Part shown: in pieces, positions 1 to 8,480 of the stretch | How positions within the stretch are numbered: the first letter of the stretch is position 1 | Layout: every line of letters starts with the position of its first letter | Source of the DNA: Microbacterium oleivorans NBRC 103075 | GTDB taxonomy: Bacteria > Actinomycetota > Actinomycetes > Actinomycetales > Microbacteriaceae | Reading direction: 5' to 3' | Length of the DNA: 64,000 nt | Assembly: GCF_001552475.1 (NCBI RefSeq) | Contig: NZ_BCRG01000013.1 | Location: 49,161 to 113,160, forward strand | Made by a program: the position numbers and the translations under genes | Notes under the pieces: model-generated | What the model saw: only the letters and a program-made list of their open reading frames with translations | The model's database searches: none | Told to the model about the DNA's origin: nothing

Positions 1-546
1 GTCGCACTCGCGAACGGCGAGCGACGGAGCACCCTCGCGCAGGCGGGCGTCGATGGTCTGCCCTCCGTAGAGCGAGTTCCGGGTGACGTCGGATGCCGCG
101 GCGTGCCAGGCATCCGATGTCGAGATCCGCTGCACCGTTCCGTCGCGGGAGACGATCTCCAACGTCGCCGCGACCGCGATCTCGTCGCCGTAATCGGCGA
201 GCGCCTCGCCGAAGCCCAGCTGTCCCCGCCACCATCCGTTGCCCAGCACCAGCGCGAGCCGCAGGTCACCGCTCGCCGCACGGATCGTGGAAGTCACGTC
301 GAACGACTGGTATGTCAGCCGCCACTCGTAGGCGGTCCAGCCGGGGTTGAGCACCGACTCCGTCGCTGGCACCCCATCGACCTCAGCCTCGTATACGCCT
401 CGCGCCGAGGCCCAGAGAGTCGCAGACGCGACCTCATCCCGGGGTGCAAAGAGCGGAGTCGAGAAGGTGAACCGGAGGGCGACCCCACTCTCGGCATCAG
501 CGGTCAGGAAGGCCGCATCCGTCAAGGGTGACGTCGTTACCGACAT
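1..546 (-). CDS. alpha-L-rhamnosidase (GH78), N-terminal part, cut by window edge
   Basis: Only the first 182 residues are in the window; the reading frame runs off the left end without a stop. The ATG at 546 is preceded by AAGGGG. Residues 102-108 (GNGWWRG) and 160-168 (YGGQTIDAR) are hallmarks of the Bac_rhamnosid_N beta-sandwich domain that precedes the catalytic (alpha/alpha)6 barrel in family GH78. Full-length enzymes release terminal L-rhamnose from plant glycans or glycosides. No signal peptide is visible, which would suggest a cytoplasmic enzyme acting on imported oligosaccharides. The catalytic domain lies outside the window, so activity cannot be judged here. Confidence 0.85.
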   Translation of the reverse strand, partial: MSVTTSPLTDAAFLTADAESGVALRFTFSTPLFAPRDEVASATLWASARGVYEAEVDGVPATESVLNPGWTAYEWRLTYQSFDVTSTIRAASGDLRLALVLGNGWWRGQLGFGEALADYGDEIAVAATLEIVSRDGTVQRISTSDAWHAAASDVTRNSLYGGQTIDARLREGAPSLAVRECD

Positions 547-600
547 GAGGGAGCCCCTTCGCTCAGACTGAAATCGCGCTTCAGCCTAGGGGGACACGAC

Positions 601-960
601 TCAGCGCGGTCCGAACCCGTCGAGGTCGGGATCCCAGAACGTCTCGGGCTCGACGTCGTAGGCGATGTCGCCGGAGGCGCCGTCCTCGCGGGGGAAGAGC
701 GGGTGGTGACGCAGCTGCGCCGCCGCGAAGGCGAAGTCGGGCTCGGGCCCCTCCCAATCCGTGGCGACGGACAGGACGTCATTACCCACTCCGATGACGA
801 GGGATGCCTCGCCGATCTCGCCGTTCTTTTCGAAGACGATGGGGATGGTGATCGCGTCCGCCCGCCCACGTTCCGCGATGGCGGCTGTCAGGGTGATGAG
901 AGCCTCCGCCACGTCATCGGACGTGACCACGGTCTCGCCGGCGTAGGTGATGCATCTCAT
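601..960 (-). CDS. hypothetical protein, 119 aa
   Basis: Unknown function. The protein is acidic and soluble with no membrane segment; the C-terminal third is rich in D, E, P and F. A CATAGT hexamer (complement of 967-972) sits exactly six bases before the ATG, which suggests a leaderless transcript. Downstream lies the GH78 gene on the same strand after a 54-bp gap; upstream a MarR gene, also on the minus strand. No domain was recognised. The codon pattern is that of the neighbours, so it is probably a real gene. Confidence 0.6.
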   Translation of the reverse strand: MRCITYAGETVVTSDDVAEALITLTAAIAERGRADAITIPIVFEKNGEIGEASLVIGVGNDVLSVATDWEGPEPDFAFAAAQLRHHPLFPREDGASGDIAYDVEPETFWDPDLDGFGPR

Positions 961-1039
961 ACGACCACTATGGAACGTCCCACTCGTTTCGGCGGAGTAG
1001 TTGCGCTACCGCCTCGAGCCAGGTACGGCGGGTGCCGGG

Positions 1040-1570
1040 TCAGACGTCAGCGACGACCGGGGCGACATCGTCGACGGCATCCGACATCCGACGCAGGAAG
1101 TCGACGACGTGCTCCTGCGCTTCGGGCGTCATGCCCGCCGCGACGTCGTACATGAGGCCGTGCATGCGGCCGAGTGTCTCGCGCACTTCGTCGTCGGCAT
1201 GCGAGGTCGCCTTCACGAAGATGCTGCGGCGGTCCGTCGGATTCGCGACGCGCTGCACGCGTCCCGCCTTCTCGAGGCGGTCGAGCATCGTCGTGATCGA
1301 CGCCGACGTCACGCCGAGATACTTGACGAGTTCGGCGGGTCGAGCGGCGTGGTCGGGCTGGCGGAGCAGGAAGCGGAGCGCAAGCATCTCGTTCTCGCCC
1401 ATCGACATCGAGTCGCGCGTTCGGCGCCGCATGGCCGACTCGGCGGCACGGTAGGTGCGGAGGGCCTCGAGCACCCGGCGAGCCCGCTCACGATGGCCGG
1501 GCGCCTCGTCATACCAGTACCCCACCGGTTCCGACGTGCCGTCACTGGTTATCGCGTCGGCGTCCGCCAC
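1040..1570 (-). CDS. MarR-family transcriptional regulator
   Basis: Winged-helix repressor of the MarR type, about 176 aa. The central segment around MGENEMLALRFLL, followed by YLGVTSASITTMLDRLE (recognition helix) and RVANPTDRRSIFV (wing with the conserved DRR), gives the family clearly. The GTG at 1570 is chosen because GGGGAG lies five bases upstream; longer versions would run into the oppositely oriented gene at 1702. The ligand and targets are unknown. It is divergent from the small gene at 1702, so the roughly 130-bp region between them may hold its operator, though no clear palindrome was picked out there. Confidence 0.85.
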   Translation of the reverse strand: MADADAITSDGTSEPVGYWYDEAPGHRERARRVLEALRTYRAAESAMRRRTRDSMSMGENEMLALRFLLRQPDHAARPAELVKYLGVTSASITTMLDRLEKAGRVQRVANPTDRRSIFVKATSHADDEVRETLGRMHGLMYDVAAGMTPEAQEHVVDFLRRMSDAVDDVAPVVADV

Positions 1571-1701
1571 ATCCACTCCCCGCTGATGACGCCGATTGCG
1601 GCGATCTCGTCGAGAATAGGGGATGAGAGAGGGTGCCGACCTGCCCGTAGCCCCGTGTCCGCGGATCCGATACCCTCGCGCCGATCCCCAGAGGAGTCCC
1701 G

Positions 1702-2040
1702 ATGCCGTTCCGCAGTAAAGAGACACTCGAGAGCTGGGTGTCGGATTTCCACGACGCACGCGGAGCCGGCGAGCGCATCAAGGTCATCGTGCAGGACGGC
1801 TCCGACGGCTCCGACACCGGCCTCGTCATCGTCCCGCTGGAGAACGCCACCGTGTCGATCTCGATGGAGCCCGTCTCGATCGGCGACTCGTCGTGGCGCG
1901 TGACGTTCGAACCGCAGCCCGACACCACGATGCTCAACAGCCACCAGCTCCACGGCATGGCCGCAGAGCTGGCCGTGGCGGCCGAACTCTGCGCCTACCT
2001 CGAGGGTCGCTCGGTGGGTCACGACGAGTCCGACGAGTAA
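1702..2040 (+). CDS. hypothetical protein, 112 aa
   Basis: Small soluble protein of unknown function, with a strong GAGGAG five bases before the ATG. It is mostly beta-strand in the N-terminal two thirds, ending in an alanine/leucine-rich helix. It has the look of a conserved actinobacterial hypothetical protein but no named domain was recognised. It stands alone between a divergent MarR gene and the nitrite transporter gene 140 bp downstream. Confidence 0.65.
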   Translation: MPFRSKETLESWVSDFHDARGAGERIKVIVQDGSDGSDTGLVIVPLENATVSISMEPVSIGDSSWRVTFEPQPDTTMLNSHQLHGMAAELAVAAELCAYLEGRSVGHDESDE

Positions 2041-2088
2041 CGCCCGGCACCCTTCTCACATCGCGCCTTCCCTCGAAGAGAGGAAGAG

Positions 2089-2126
2089 GTAACCAAAGCA
2101 GTCGATCCCCGTGCGGTCGGGGAAAC
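2089..2126 (+). promoter_or_regulatory. GlnR-box-like sequence upstream of nirC
   Basis: GTAAC at 2089-2093 and GAAAC at 2122-2126 are the outer half-sites; the two inner positions hold AGTCG (2100-2104) and GTGCG (2111-2115). All four 5-mers fall exactly on the GTNAC-n6-GAAAC-n6-GTNAC-n6-GAAAC grid known for actinobacterial GlnR, but only the outer two match well. The site lies 55 bp before the nirC start, and GlnR is the usual activator of nitrite assimilation in this phylum. Binding is an inference. Confidence 0.45.
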
Positions 2127-2181
2127 ACCCGCCCTTTAGCGTCGAGCCTCACACCCGGCTCCACGACTGAAAGGCACTGCG

Positions 2182-3057
2182 ATGACCTACGTCAAGCCCA
2201 CCGAGCTCGTCCAGACCGTGATCGACGCCGGCGCGTCGAAGGTCATGCTCTCGACCCGCGACACCCTCATCCGCTCGATCATGGGCGGGGCGATTCTCAC
2301 ACTCGCCGCCGCCTTCGCCGTGACGATCAGCGTCACCACCGGCAGCCCGCTGCTGGGCGCCCTGCTGTTCCCGATCGGGTTCATCATGCTCTACCTGCTC
2401 GGCTACGACCTGCTCACGGGCGTCTTCGTCCTGGCGCCACTCGCGTGGCTCGACAAGCGCCCGGGCGTCACGCTCGGCGGCATCCTCCGTAACTGGGGAC
2501 TCGTGTTCCTCGGCAACTTCATCGGGGCCTTCGCGATCGCCGTCCTCATGGCCATCGTCTTCACGAACGGGTTCTCCACCCCGCCGAACGAGGTGGGCCA
2601 GGCGATCGGCCACATCGGCGAGGGACGCACCGTCGGCTACGCCGAGCACGGGGCAAACGGGATGCTGACGCTCTTCGTCCGCGCCGTGCTCTGCAACGCG
2701 ATGGTCGCCACCGGCGTCGTGCTCGCGATGGTCTCGAAAGACGTCATCGGCAAGATCGTCGCCATGTGGATGCCGATCACGCTCTTCTTCTTCATGGGCT
2801 TCGAGCACTCGATCGTGAACATGTTCCTGTTCCCGTCGGGTCTCCTCCTCGGCGGCGACTTCACGATCGGCGACTACCTGATGTGGAACGAGATCCCGAC
2901 GGTCGTCGGCAACCTCGTCGGCGGGCTCCTGTTCGTCGGACTGCCGCTGTACGTCACATACGGGCGCCCGGCTGCACCCCGTCGGCTCCGCCCTTCGCGC
3001 CGCGAGACGGCTGCGGCACGCACCGCGTCCACGGACGCGCCCGTCGCCGCTCGGTGA
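2182..3057 (+). CDS. nirC: formate/nitrite transporter family channel (NirC-like)
   Basis: Membrane channel of the FNT family, 291 aa with six predicted hydrophobic segments, expected to form a pentamer in the cytoplasmic membrane and pass nitrite. The central-pore histidine is present in GFEHSIVNMF, as residue 209, which matches the key His209 of FocA. GAAAGG seven bases upstream sets the ATG. The cytoplasmic tail after about residue 260 is Arg/Ala-rich. Its position just before nirB argues for nitrite rather than formate as substrate. It is separated from nirB by 77 bp that carry a separate promoter-like sequence. Confidence 0.9.
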   Translation: MTYVKPTELVQTVIDAGASKVMLSTRDTLIRSIMGGAILTLAAAFAVTISVTTGSPLLGALLFPIGFIMLYLLGYDLLTGVFVLAPLAWLDKRPGVTLGGILRNWGLVFLGNFIGAFAIAVLMAIVFTNGFSTPPNEVGQAIGHIGEGRTVGYAEHGANGMLTLFVRAVLCNAMVATGVVLAMVSKDVIGKIVAMWMPITLFFFMGFEHSIVNMFLFPSGLLLGGDFTIGDYLMWNEIPTVVGNLVGGLLFVGLPLYVTYGRPAAPRRLRPSRRETAAARTASTDAPVAAR

Positions 3058-3122
3058 TCACCGTGGCCCGCATCGTAAAGAGCCCGCAACACGGCGGGAC
3101 CGCCCACGCAACGTCACCCGCC

Positions 3123-3128
3123 TACGTT
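3123..3128 (+). promoter_or_regulatory. -10 element of a leaderless nirB promoter
   Basis: TACGTT ends six bases before the nirB ATG, so transcription would begin at the start codon itself. No TTGACA-like -35 is visible, in keeping with an activator-dependent promoter. This implies nirB has its own promoter besides any read-through from nirC. Confidence 0.45.
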
Positions 3129-3134
3129 CGCGAC

Positions 3135-5711
3135 ATGAGCTCCACCGGCCCCACCCCGCCCCATGTGGTCGTGGTGGGAGCCGGGATGGTCGCCCATCGC
3201 TTCGTCGAGAGCCTGCTGAGCCGCACCGACGACGCGTGGCGGGTCACCGTGATCGGTGAGGAGCCGCGGTATCCGTACGACCGGGTCGGTCTCACCTCCT
3301 TCTTCGCGGGGGCGTCCGCCGACGACCTCGCCCTCGACGCGTCGCCGCTCGCGGACGACCGGGTGCGCTTCCACCGCGGCGTGACCGTCACCCGCATCGA
3401 CCGCGACGCCGCCGAGGTCGTGACCGACCGCGACGAGCGCATCGCGTACGACCGGCTGGTCCTCGCCACCGGCTCGTACGCCGCGCGGCTCGCCGTCGAC
3501 GGCTACGACCACGACGGATGCTTCGTGTACCGCACGATCGAGGACGTCGAGGCCCTCGAGGCTTTCGTCGAGCGACGCTCAGCCGAGCTCGGCCGGCGGC
3601 TCGTGGGGACGGTGATCGGCGGGGGGCTCCTCGGGCTCGAGGCGGCGGGCGCCCTGCAGGGGCTCGACGTCGACTGCACGGTCATCCAATCGTCGGACCG
3701 CCTCATGTCGGCTCAGCTCGACCTGCCCGCGGGCGACGCGCTTCGGCGTCTGATCGAGGAGCGCGGCATCGGCGTGCGGACCTCCTCGCTCACCACCCGA
3801 CTCGACGCCGACCGGAGCGGTCAGGTTGTGGGCCTCGAGTTCCGGGACGGGTCGTGGGAGAAGACCGACGTGGTCGTCTTCACCGTCGGCGTGCGTCCCC
3901 GCGACGAGCTCGCCCGGTCGGCCGGGTTGACCGTCGACCCGCGCGGCGGGGTCGTCATCGACGCCGCGTGCGACACGTCCGATCCGCAGATCCTCGCGAT
4001 CGGCGAAGTGGCGAGCTTCGACGGTCAGTGTGTCGGACTCGTCGCGCCCGGCTACGCCATGGCGGAGGTCGCGGCGGCTCGCCTCTTGGGCCTCGAGGCA
4101 TCCTTCGCCGGCTTCGACGTATCGACCAAACTCAAGCTCTCGGGTGTCGATGTCGCGAGCTTCGGCGACGCGTTCGCCGAGACGCCCGGCGCTCTCGACG
4201 TCGTCTACGCCGACCCGATCGCCGGGGTCTACAAGAAGCTCGTCCTCTCGGACGACGCGAAGACGCTGCTCGGCGGCATCCTCGTCGGAGACGCGTCGGC
4301 GTACGGATCGCTCCGTCCCCTCGTCGGCGGCACCCTGGGCGGCGACCCTGTCGCATACCTCATGCCGCAGGACGGTGTCGCCGCCCCGACGGGCGAGCTG
4401 CCCGACGAGGCGCTCGTGTGCTCCTGCAACAGCGTGACGGCCGGCGGCATCCGGTCGGCCGTGCACGACGAGAACTGCACCGACGTGAAGGGCATCAAGG
4501 CGTGTACCAAGGCGGGGGCCGCGTGCGGGTCGTGCGTCGGGATGATCACGAAGCTCCTCGGCAGCGAGCTCGCGAAGACCGGTGCCGCCCTCAGCAGCTC
4601 CCTCTGCGAGCACTTCGCGATGTCGCGGCGCCAGCTCTTCGACGCCGTCCGCGTCTCGGGACTGTCGACCTTCAGCACGGTCATCGAGCGCTTCGGCACC
4701 GGCCGCGGCTGCGACATCTGCAAGCCCGTGCTCGCCAGCATCCTGTCGACGCTCACCGGGCGTCACGTGCTCGACGGCGAGAACGCGACGCTGCAGGACA
4801 CGAACGACCACGTCATGGCGAACATGCAGAAGGACGGCAGCTACTCCGTCGTTCCACGCATCCCGGGCGGCGAGATCACCCCCGAGGGGCTCCTCGTGAT
4901 CGGCCAGGTCGCGCAAGACTTCGGGCTCTACACGAAGATCACCGGCGGCCAGCGGATCGACATGTTCGGCGCCCGCCTCGAGCAGCTGCCCGAGATCTGG
5001 CAGCGCCTCGTCGACGCCGGCTTCGAGTCCGGCCACGCATACGGCAAGTCGCTCCGCACGGTGAAGTCGTGCGTCGGCTCGACCTGGTGCCGCTACGGCG
5101 TGCAGGACGCGGTCGGTATGGCCGTGCAGCTCGAGCTCCGCTACCGGGGGCTCCGCTCGCCGCACAAGATCAAGCTCGGCGTCTCGGGCTGTGCGCGCGA
5201 ATGTGCGGAGGCGCGGGGCAAGGACGTGGGTGTCATCGCGACCGAGGCGGGCTGGAACATGTACGTCGGCGGGAACGGCGGGTTCACGCCGCGCCACGCG
5301 GTTCTGCTGGCCGAAGGCCTCGACGACGCCGGCCTTCTGCAGGCGATCGACCGGTTCCTCATGTACTACGTCTTCACCGCCGACCGGTTGCAGCGCACCG
5401 CTCCCTGGTTCGAAGACCTCGAAGGCGGCATCGACGAACTGCGCCGCGTGGTCTTCGACGACTCCCTCGGAATCTGCGCCGACCTGGATGCCGCCATGGC
5501 ACGCCACCTCGACACCTACGAGGACGAGTGGAAGGCGACCCTCGACGACCCCGAGAAGCTTCTCCGGTTCGCCTCGTTCGTCAACGCTCCCACTACGCCC
5601 GATCCCTCTCTTGCCTATACGGCGGAGCGCGGCCAGGCCCGCCCCGCGACCGCCGAGGACCGCGAGGCGGGCGTGCTCATCGCCGGCACCACCCTGGAGG
5701 TGCGGCGATGA
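3135..5711 (+). CDS. nirB: NADH-dependent nitrite reductase, large subunit
   Basis: Cytoplasmic siroheme enzyme that reduces nitrite to ammonium with NADH, 858 aa, the usual length. Domains in order: FAD-binding Rossmann fold (GAGMVA near residue 15), NAD-binding fold (GGGLLGLEAAG near 160), BFD-type [2Fe-2S] domain (CSCN near 429 and CGSC near 465), a second BFD-like segment ending GRGCDIC near 525, then the ferredoxin-like and siroheme/[4Fe-4S] half-domains. The cluster cysteines are in CVGSTWC (about 645) and CARECAEA (about 686). The ATG at 3135 is placed by the leaderless -10 and by the start of the Rossmann fold; the frame stays open further upstream but without homology. The stop overlaps nirD by four bases. 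Confidence 0.96.
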   Translation: MSSTGPTPPHVVVVGAGMVAHRFVESLLSRTDDAWRVTVIGEEPRYPYDRVGLTSFFAGASADDLALDASPLADDRVRFHRGVTVTRIDRDAAEVVTDRDERIAYDRLVLATGSYAARLAVDGYDHDGCFVYRTIEDVEALEAFVERRSAELGRRLVGTVIGGGLLGLEAAGALQGLDVDCTVIQSSDRLMSAQLDLPAGDALRRLIEERGIGVRTSSLTTRLDADRSGQVVGLEFRDGSWEKTDVVVFTVGVRPRDELARSAGLTVDPRGGVVIDAACDTSDPQILAIGEVASFDGQCVGLVAPGYAMAEVAAARLLGLEASFAGFDVSTKLKLSGVDVASFGDAFAETPGALDVVYADPIAGVYKKLVLSDDAKTLLGGILVGDASAYGSLRPLVGGTLGGDPVAYLMPQDGVAAPTGELPDEALVCSCNSVTAGGIRSAVHDENCTDVKGIKACTKAGAACGSCVGMITKLLGSELAKTGAALSSSLCEHFAMSRRQLFDAVRVSGLSTFSTVIERFGTGRGCDICKPVLASILSTLTGRHVLDGENATLQDTNDHVMANMQKDGSYSVVPRIPGGEITPEGLLVIGQVAQDFGLYTKITGGQRIDMFGARLEQLPEIWQRLVDAGFESGHAYGKSLRTVKSCVGSTWCRYGVQDAVGMAVQLELRYRGLRSPHKIKLGVSGCARECAEARGKDVGVIATEAGWNMYVGGNGGFTPRHAVLLAEGLDDAGLLQAIDRFLMYYVFTADRLQRTAPWFEDLEGGIDELRRVVFDDSLGICADLDAAMARHLDTYEDEWKATLDDPEKLLRFASFVNAPTTPDPSLAYTAERGQARPATAEDREAGVLIAGTTLEVRR

Positions 5712-6085
5712 CGATCCTGACCCCCGAGACGGATGCGCTCATCCCCGTCGGCTGGACCGCGGTGTGCGCCCTGGCAGACCTCGAGGTGGAGCGAGGGCGC
5801 GCAGCACTTCTCGGTGACGTCCAGATCGCCCTCTTCGTCACGCACACCGGACGCGTCCACGCGGTGCAGAACCTCGACCCGTACAGCGGCGCCCACGTCA
5901 TCTCGCGCGGCATCGTCGGGACGCGGGGCGACGTCCCGACGGTCGCGTCGCCGATGTACAAGCAAGTCTTCGACCTCCGCACGGGCGCGTGCCTCGAGAC
6001 GAACGGCAAGGAAGCGAAGGCCCTGCGCGTCTGGCCTGCGGCCGTCGCCGACAGGATCGTCTGCATCCGGGAGGAGCAGCCGTGA
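5708..6085 (+). CDS. nirD: nitrite reductase, small subunit
   Basis: 125-aa Rieske-fold subunit of the assimilatory NADH nitrite reductase. As usual for NirD it lacks the Cys/His ligands of a true Rieske cluster. The motif SRGIVGTRGDVP and the run PMYKQVFDL are typical. The ATG overlaps the nirB stop (ATGA), and its own stop overlaps the cobA start (GTGA), so the three genes are translationally coupled. It is required with NirB for full activity. Confidence 0.95.
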   Translation: MTILTPETDALIPVGWTAVCALADLEVERGRAALLGDVQIALFVTHTGRVHAVQNLDPYSGAHVISRGIVGTRGDVPTVASPMYKQVFDLRTGACLETNGKEAKALRVWPAAVADRIVCIREEQP

Positions 6086-7329
6086 CCACCATGATCGGAC
6101 TCTCCATCACCGGCCGGCGCGTCGTCTTCGTCGGCGGTGGCGCTGTCGCCGCCCGGCGCGTGGGACGCTTCCTCGACGAGGGCGCCCTCGTCACCGTCGT
6201 CGCCCCCGAGCTCGGCGCCGCGATGCGCGCGCACGTCGACGCCGGGCACGTAGCCTGGGTCGCCCGCACGGCCCGCGAGGCCGATGTGGCGGATGCCTGG
6301 TTCGTCCACGCGGCGACCGCGCAGGCATCCGTCGACGCGGCCGTCGCCGCGTGGTGCGAGTCAGCTCGCGTGTTCTGCGTCAACGCGTCCGACGGGGCTC
6401 ACGGCACCGCCCGGCTGACGGCGGAAACCCGCTCGGGCGACGTCATCGTCGGCGTCGCCTCTGACGCCGGAGTAGACCCGCGTCGGTCTGCCCGGTTGCG
6501 CGACGCGATCGGGGCGGCTCTCCGCGACGGGATGCTGCCCCTCCGCCGTCGACGGAAGGCGGCCGGACGCGTCGACCTCGTCGGCGGCGGCCCCGGCCCC
6601 GCCGACCTCATGACCGTCCGCGGTCGGCGGTTGCTCGCCGAGGCAGATGTCGTCATCGCCGATCGCCTCGGGCCCACCGATGTGCTGAGCGAGCTCGACC
6701 CCGACGTCGAAGTCATCGATGTCGGCAAGGCGCCGGGCCATCACCCCGTGCCGCAGGAGGAGATCAACGCCCTGCTCATCGCGCACGCCCATGCCGGCAA
6801 ACGCGTCGTCCGCCTGAAAGGCGGCGACCCATTCGTCTTCGGCCGGGGCGGCGAAGAGGTCGCCGCGTGCCTCGCCGCGGGTGTACCCGTCGAGGTCGTG
6901 CCAGGACTGACGAGCGTCGTCTCAGTTCCCCAGGCCGCCGGCATCCCCGTCACCCACCGCGGCACCGCCGCGGGCCTTCACGTCACCATCGGTCAGGGTC
7001 CGATCACCGCGGCCACGCGCGCCGCCCTCGCGGACGACACGATCACGACCGTCGTCCTTATGGGCGTCGCCGCGCTCCCGAAGCTCGTCGCGGCCGCTCT
7101 CGCGGCCGGCGCGCCCGCGCACCGCCCGGTGGCGATCGTCGAGCGGGGGCACACGCCCACGCAGCGGACGACCCGGACGACCCTCGCCGCCGCGGTGAAG
7201 GATGCCGCGACCGCCGGAGTGAGCAACCCCGCCGTCATCGTGGTGGGGGACGTCGCCGCCGCGGGACTGCTCCTGCCTGCAGCGACAGCGGCAGCCGCCC
7301 CTGTGGGAGGAGGCGATCCCTTCCGGTGA
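6082..7329 (+). CDS. cobA: uroporphyrinogen-III C-methyltransferase with N-terminal precorrin-2 dehydrogenase-like domain
   Basis: Makes precorrin-2 from uroporphyrinogen III with SAM, and probably oxidises it to sirohydrochlorin. Residues 1-150 form the NAD-binding Met8/CysG-type domain (VVFVGGGAVAARR near the start; an aspartate in VNASDG). Residues about 163-400 are the SUMT domain with VGGGPGPADLMTVRG, RLKGGDPFVFGRGGEE and VPGLTSVVSVPQAAGIPVTHR. Total length 415 aa. GGGAGGAG lies just before the GTG, which overlaps the nirD stop. Context in the nir operon points to siroheme for NirB rather than cobalamin. The symbol cysG would also fit. Confidence 0.92.
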   Translation: MTTMIGLSITGRRVVFVGGGAVAARRVGRFLDEGALVTVVAPELGAAMRAHVDAGHVAWVARTAREADVADAWFVHAATAQASVDAAVAAWCESARVFCVNASDGAHGTARLTAETRSGDVIVGVASDAGVDPRRSARLRDAIGAALRDGMLPLRRRRKAAGRVDLVGGGPGPADLMTVRGRRLLAEADVVIADRLGPTDVLSELDPDVEVIDVGKAPGHHPVPQEEINALLIAHAHAGKRVVRLKGGDPFVFGRGGEEVAACLAAGVPVEVVPGLTSVVSVPQAAGIPVTHRGTAAGLHVTIGQGPITAATRAALADDTITTVVLMGVAALPKLVAAALAAGAPAHRPVAIVERGHTPTQRTTRTTLAAAVKDAATAGVSNPAVIVVGDVAAAGLLLPAATAAAAPVGGGDPFR

Positions 7330-8480
7330 CCACCGCCCGCCCCGCCCTCTCCGCCGCGCTCGGCGGCTGCACGATCGTCATCGCCGTCGATCGTCGGTCC
7401 GCCGAGCTCGCGTCGGCGCTGGAGCGGCACGGCGCGACCGTACGACACGCCCCGGCTCTGACGATCGTGTCGCACATCGACGACGAGGCTCTAATCACGG
7501 CGACGCGGGAGCTCATCGACGATCCGCCGGACATCGTGGTGGCGACGACGGGTGTCGGTTTCCGCGGCTGGATGGAAGCTGCCGATGAAGCAGGACTCCA
7601 GGGCGCACTGCACGATGCGCTCGAGGGGGCTCAGATCGTCGCTCGCGGCCCCAAGGCGCGCGGCGCGATCCAGCAGGCGGGCCTCACCGCCGACTGGGTC
7701 GCCGAATCCGAGACGTCGGAAGAGCTCGGCGCCTTCCTTCTCGCCGAGGGCGTCGCCGGTCGCCGCGTCGCCGTGCAGCACCACGGCTCCGGATCGGATG
7801 GGCTCGACGAGCTGTTCAGCTCCGCCGGCGCCGACGTCGTCAGTCTGACCGTCTACCGGTGGGGCCCGCCGCCGGATGCCGCAGCCGTCGCCCGCTCGGT
7901 CGCCCAAACGGCGCACGGCGACGTCGACGCCGTCCTGTTCACCTCCGCGCCCGGTGCCGCCGGGTGGCTCGCCACTGCGCGGCGCGAGGGCGCGCTCGAC
8001 GAAATCGTCCGCCGCTCGGTCGCGGGAAGCCTCCTCCTCGCCGCCGTCGGACCGATCACGGCAGGACCGCTCGTCGACGCCGGGGCGACACCCCTCATCG
8101 CCGAGCGCGGTCGGCTGGGATCGCTCGTCCGCGCCGTCGTCACCCACTTCGGCGGCGGCGGTGCCCCCGCGCTCGACACCACGGCCGGGCGCCTCGAGCT
8201 CCGCAGCGGCGCGGCCGTGCTCGACGGCACCCTCCTGCCCCTGTCGCGGACGTCGGCCGCCATTCTCGCGACCCTGTTCGCCGCGGGTGGGGGTGTCGTC
8301 GGCCGCACCGAGCTCGCCGCGGTCCTCCCCCGCTCCGGAGCATCCACCGGTGACGGTGCCCACGCCGTCGACGTGGCGATCGCACGCACGCGCGAAGCCC
8401 TCGGCATCCCCACCCTCATCCGCACCGTCGTGAAGCGCGGCTACCGCCTCGACGTGACCTTTCCGGAAGGATCCGCGTGA
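7326..8480 (+). CDS. hemD: uroporphyrinogen-III synthase fused to a winged-helix DNA-binding domain
   Basis: 384-aa two-domain protein. Residues 1 to about 260 match uroporphyrinogen-III synthase (HemD), with loosely conserved IVVATTGVGFRGW and AVLFTSAPGAAGW; this enzyme closes hydroxymethylbilane to uroporphyrinogen III. Residues about 275-380 resemble the OmpR/PhoB C-terminal winged helix, ending in HAVDVAIARTREALG and RTVVKRGYRLDV, the usual signature of that fold. Such fusions are known in actinobacteria. The GTG overlaps the cobA stop by four bases. No receiver domain precedes the DNA-binding part, so any regulation would be through the synthase moiety; that is inference. Confidence 0.88.
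   Translation: MTTARPALSAALGGCTIVIAVDRRSAELASALERHGATVRHAPALTIVSHIDDEALITATRELIDDPPDIVVATTGVGFRGWMEAADEAGLQGALHDALEGAQIVARGPKARGAIQQAGLTADWVAESETSEELGAFLLAEGVAGRRVAVQHHGSGSDGLDELFSSAGADVVSLTVYRWGPPPDAAAVARSVAQTAHGDVDAVLFTSAPGAAGWLATARREGALDEIVRRSVAGSLLLAAVGPITAGPLVDAGATPLIAERGRLGSLVRAVVTHFGGGGAPALDTTAGRLELRSGAAVLDGTLLPLSRTSAAILATLFAAGGGVVGRTELAAVLPRSGASTGDGAHAVDVAIARTREALGIPTLIRTVVKRGYRLDVTFPEGSA

Noticed and set aside
2766..3134. A 123-codon upstream extension of the nirB frame across the nirC gene
   Set aside because: It overlaps nirC, has no homology, and nirB has a leaderless promoter and Rossmann fold starting at 3135.
3579..5507. A long minus-strand open frame (642 codons) opposite nirB
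   Set aside because: Shadow of high-GC codon bias; composition is Arg/Ala/Glu/Asp-rich with no domain, and nirB on the other strand is certain.
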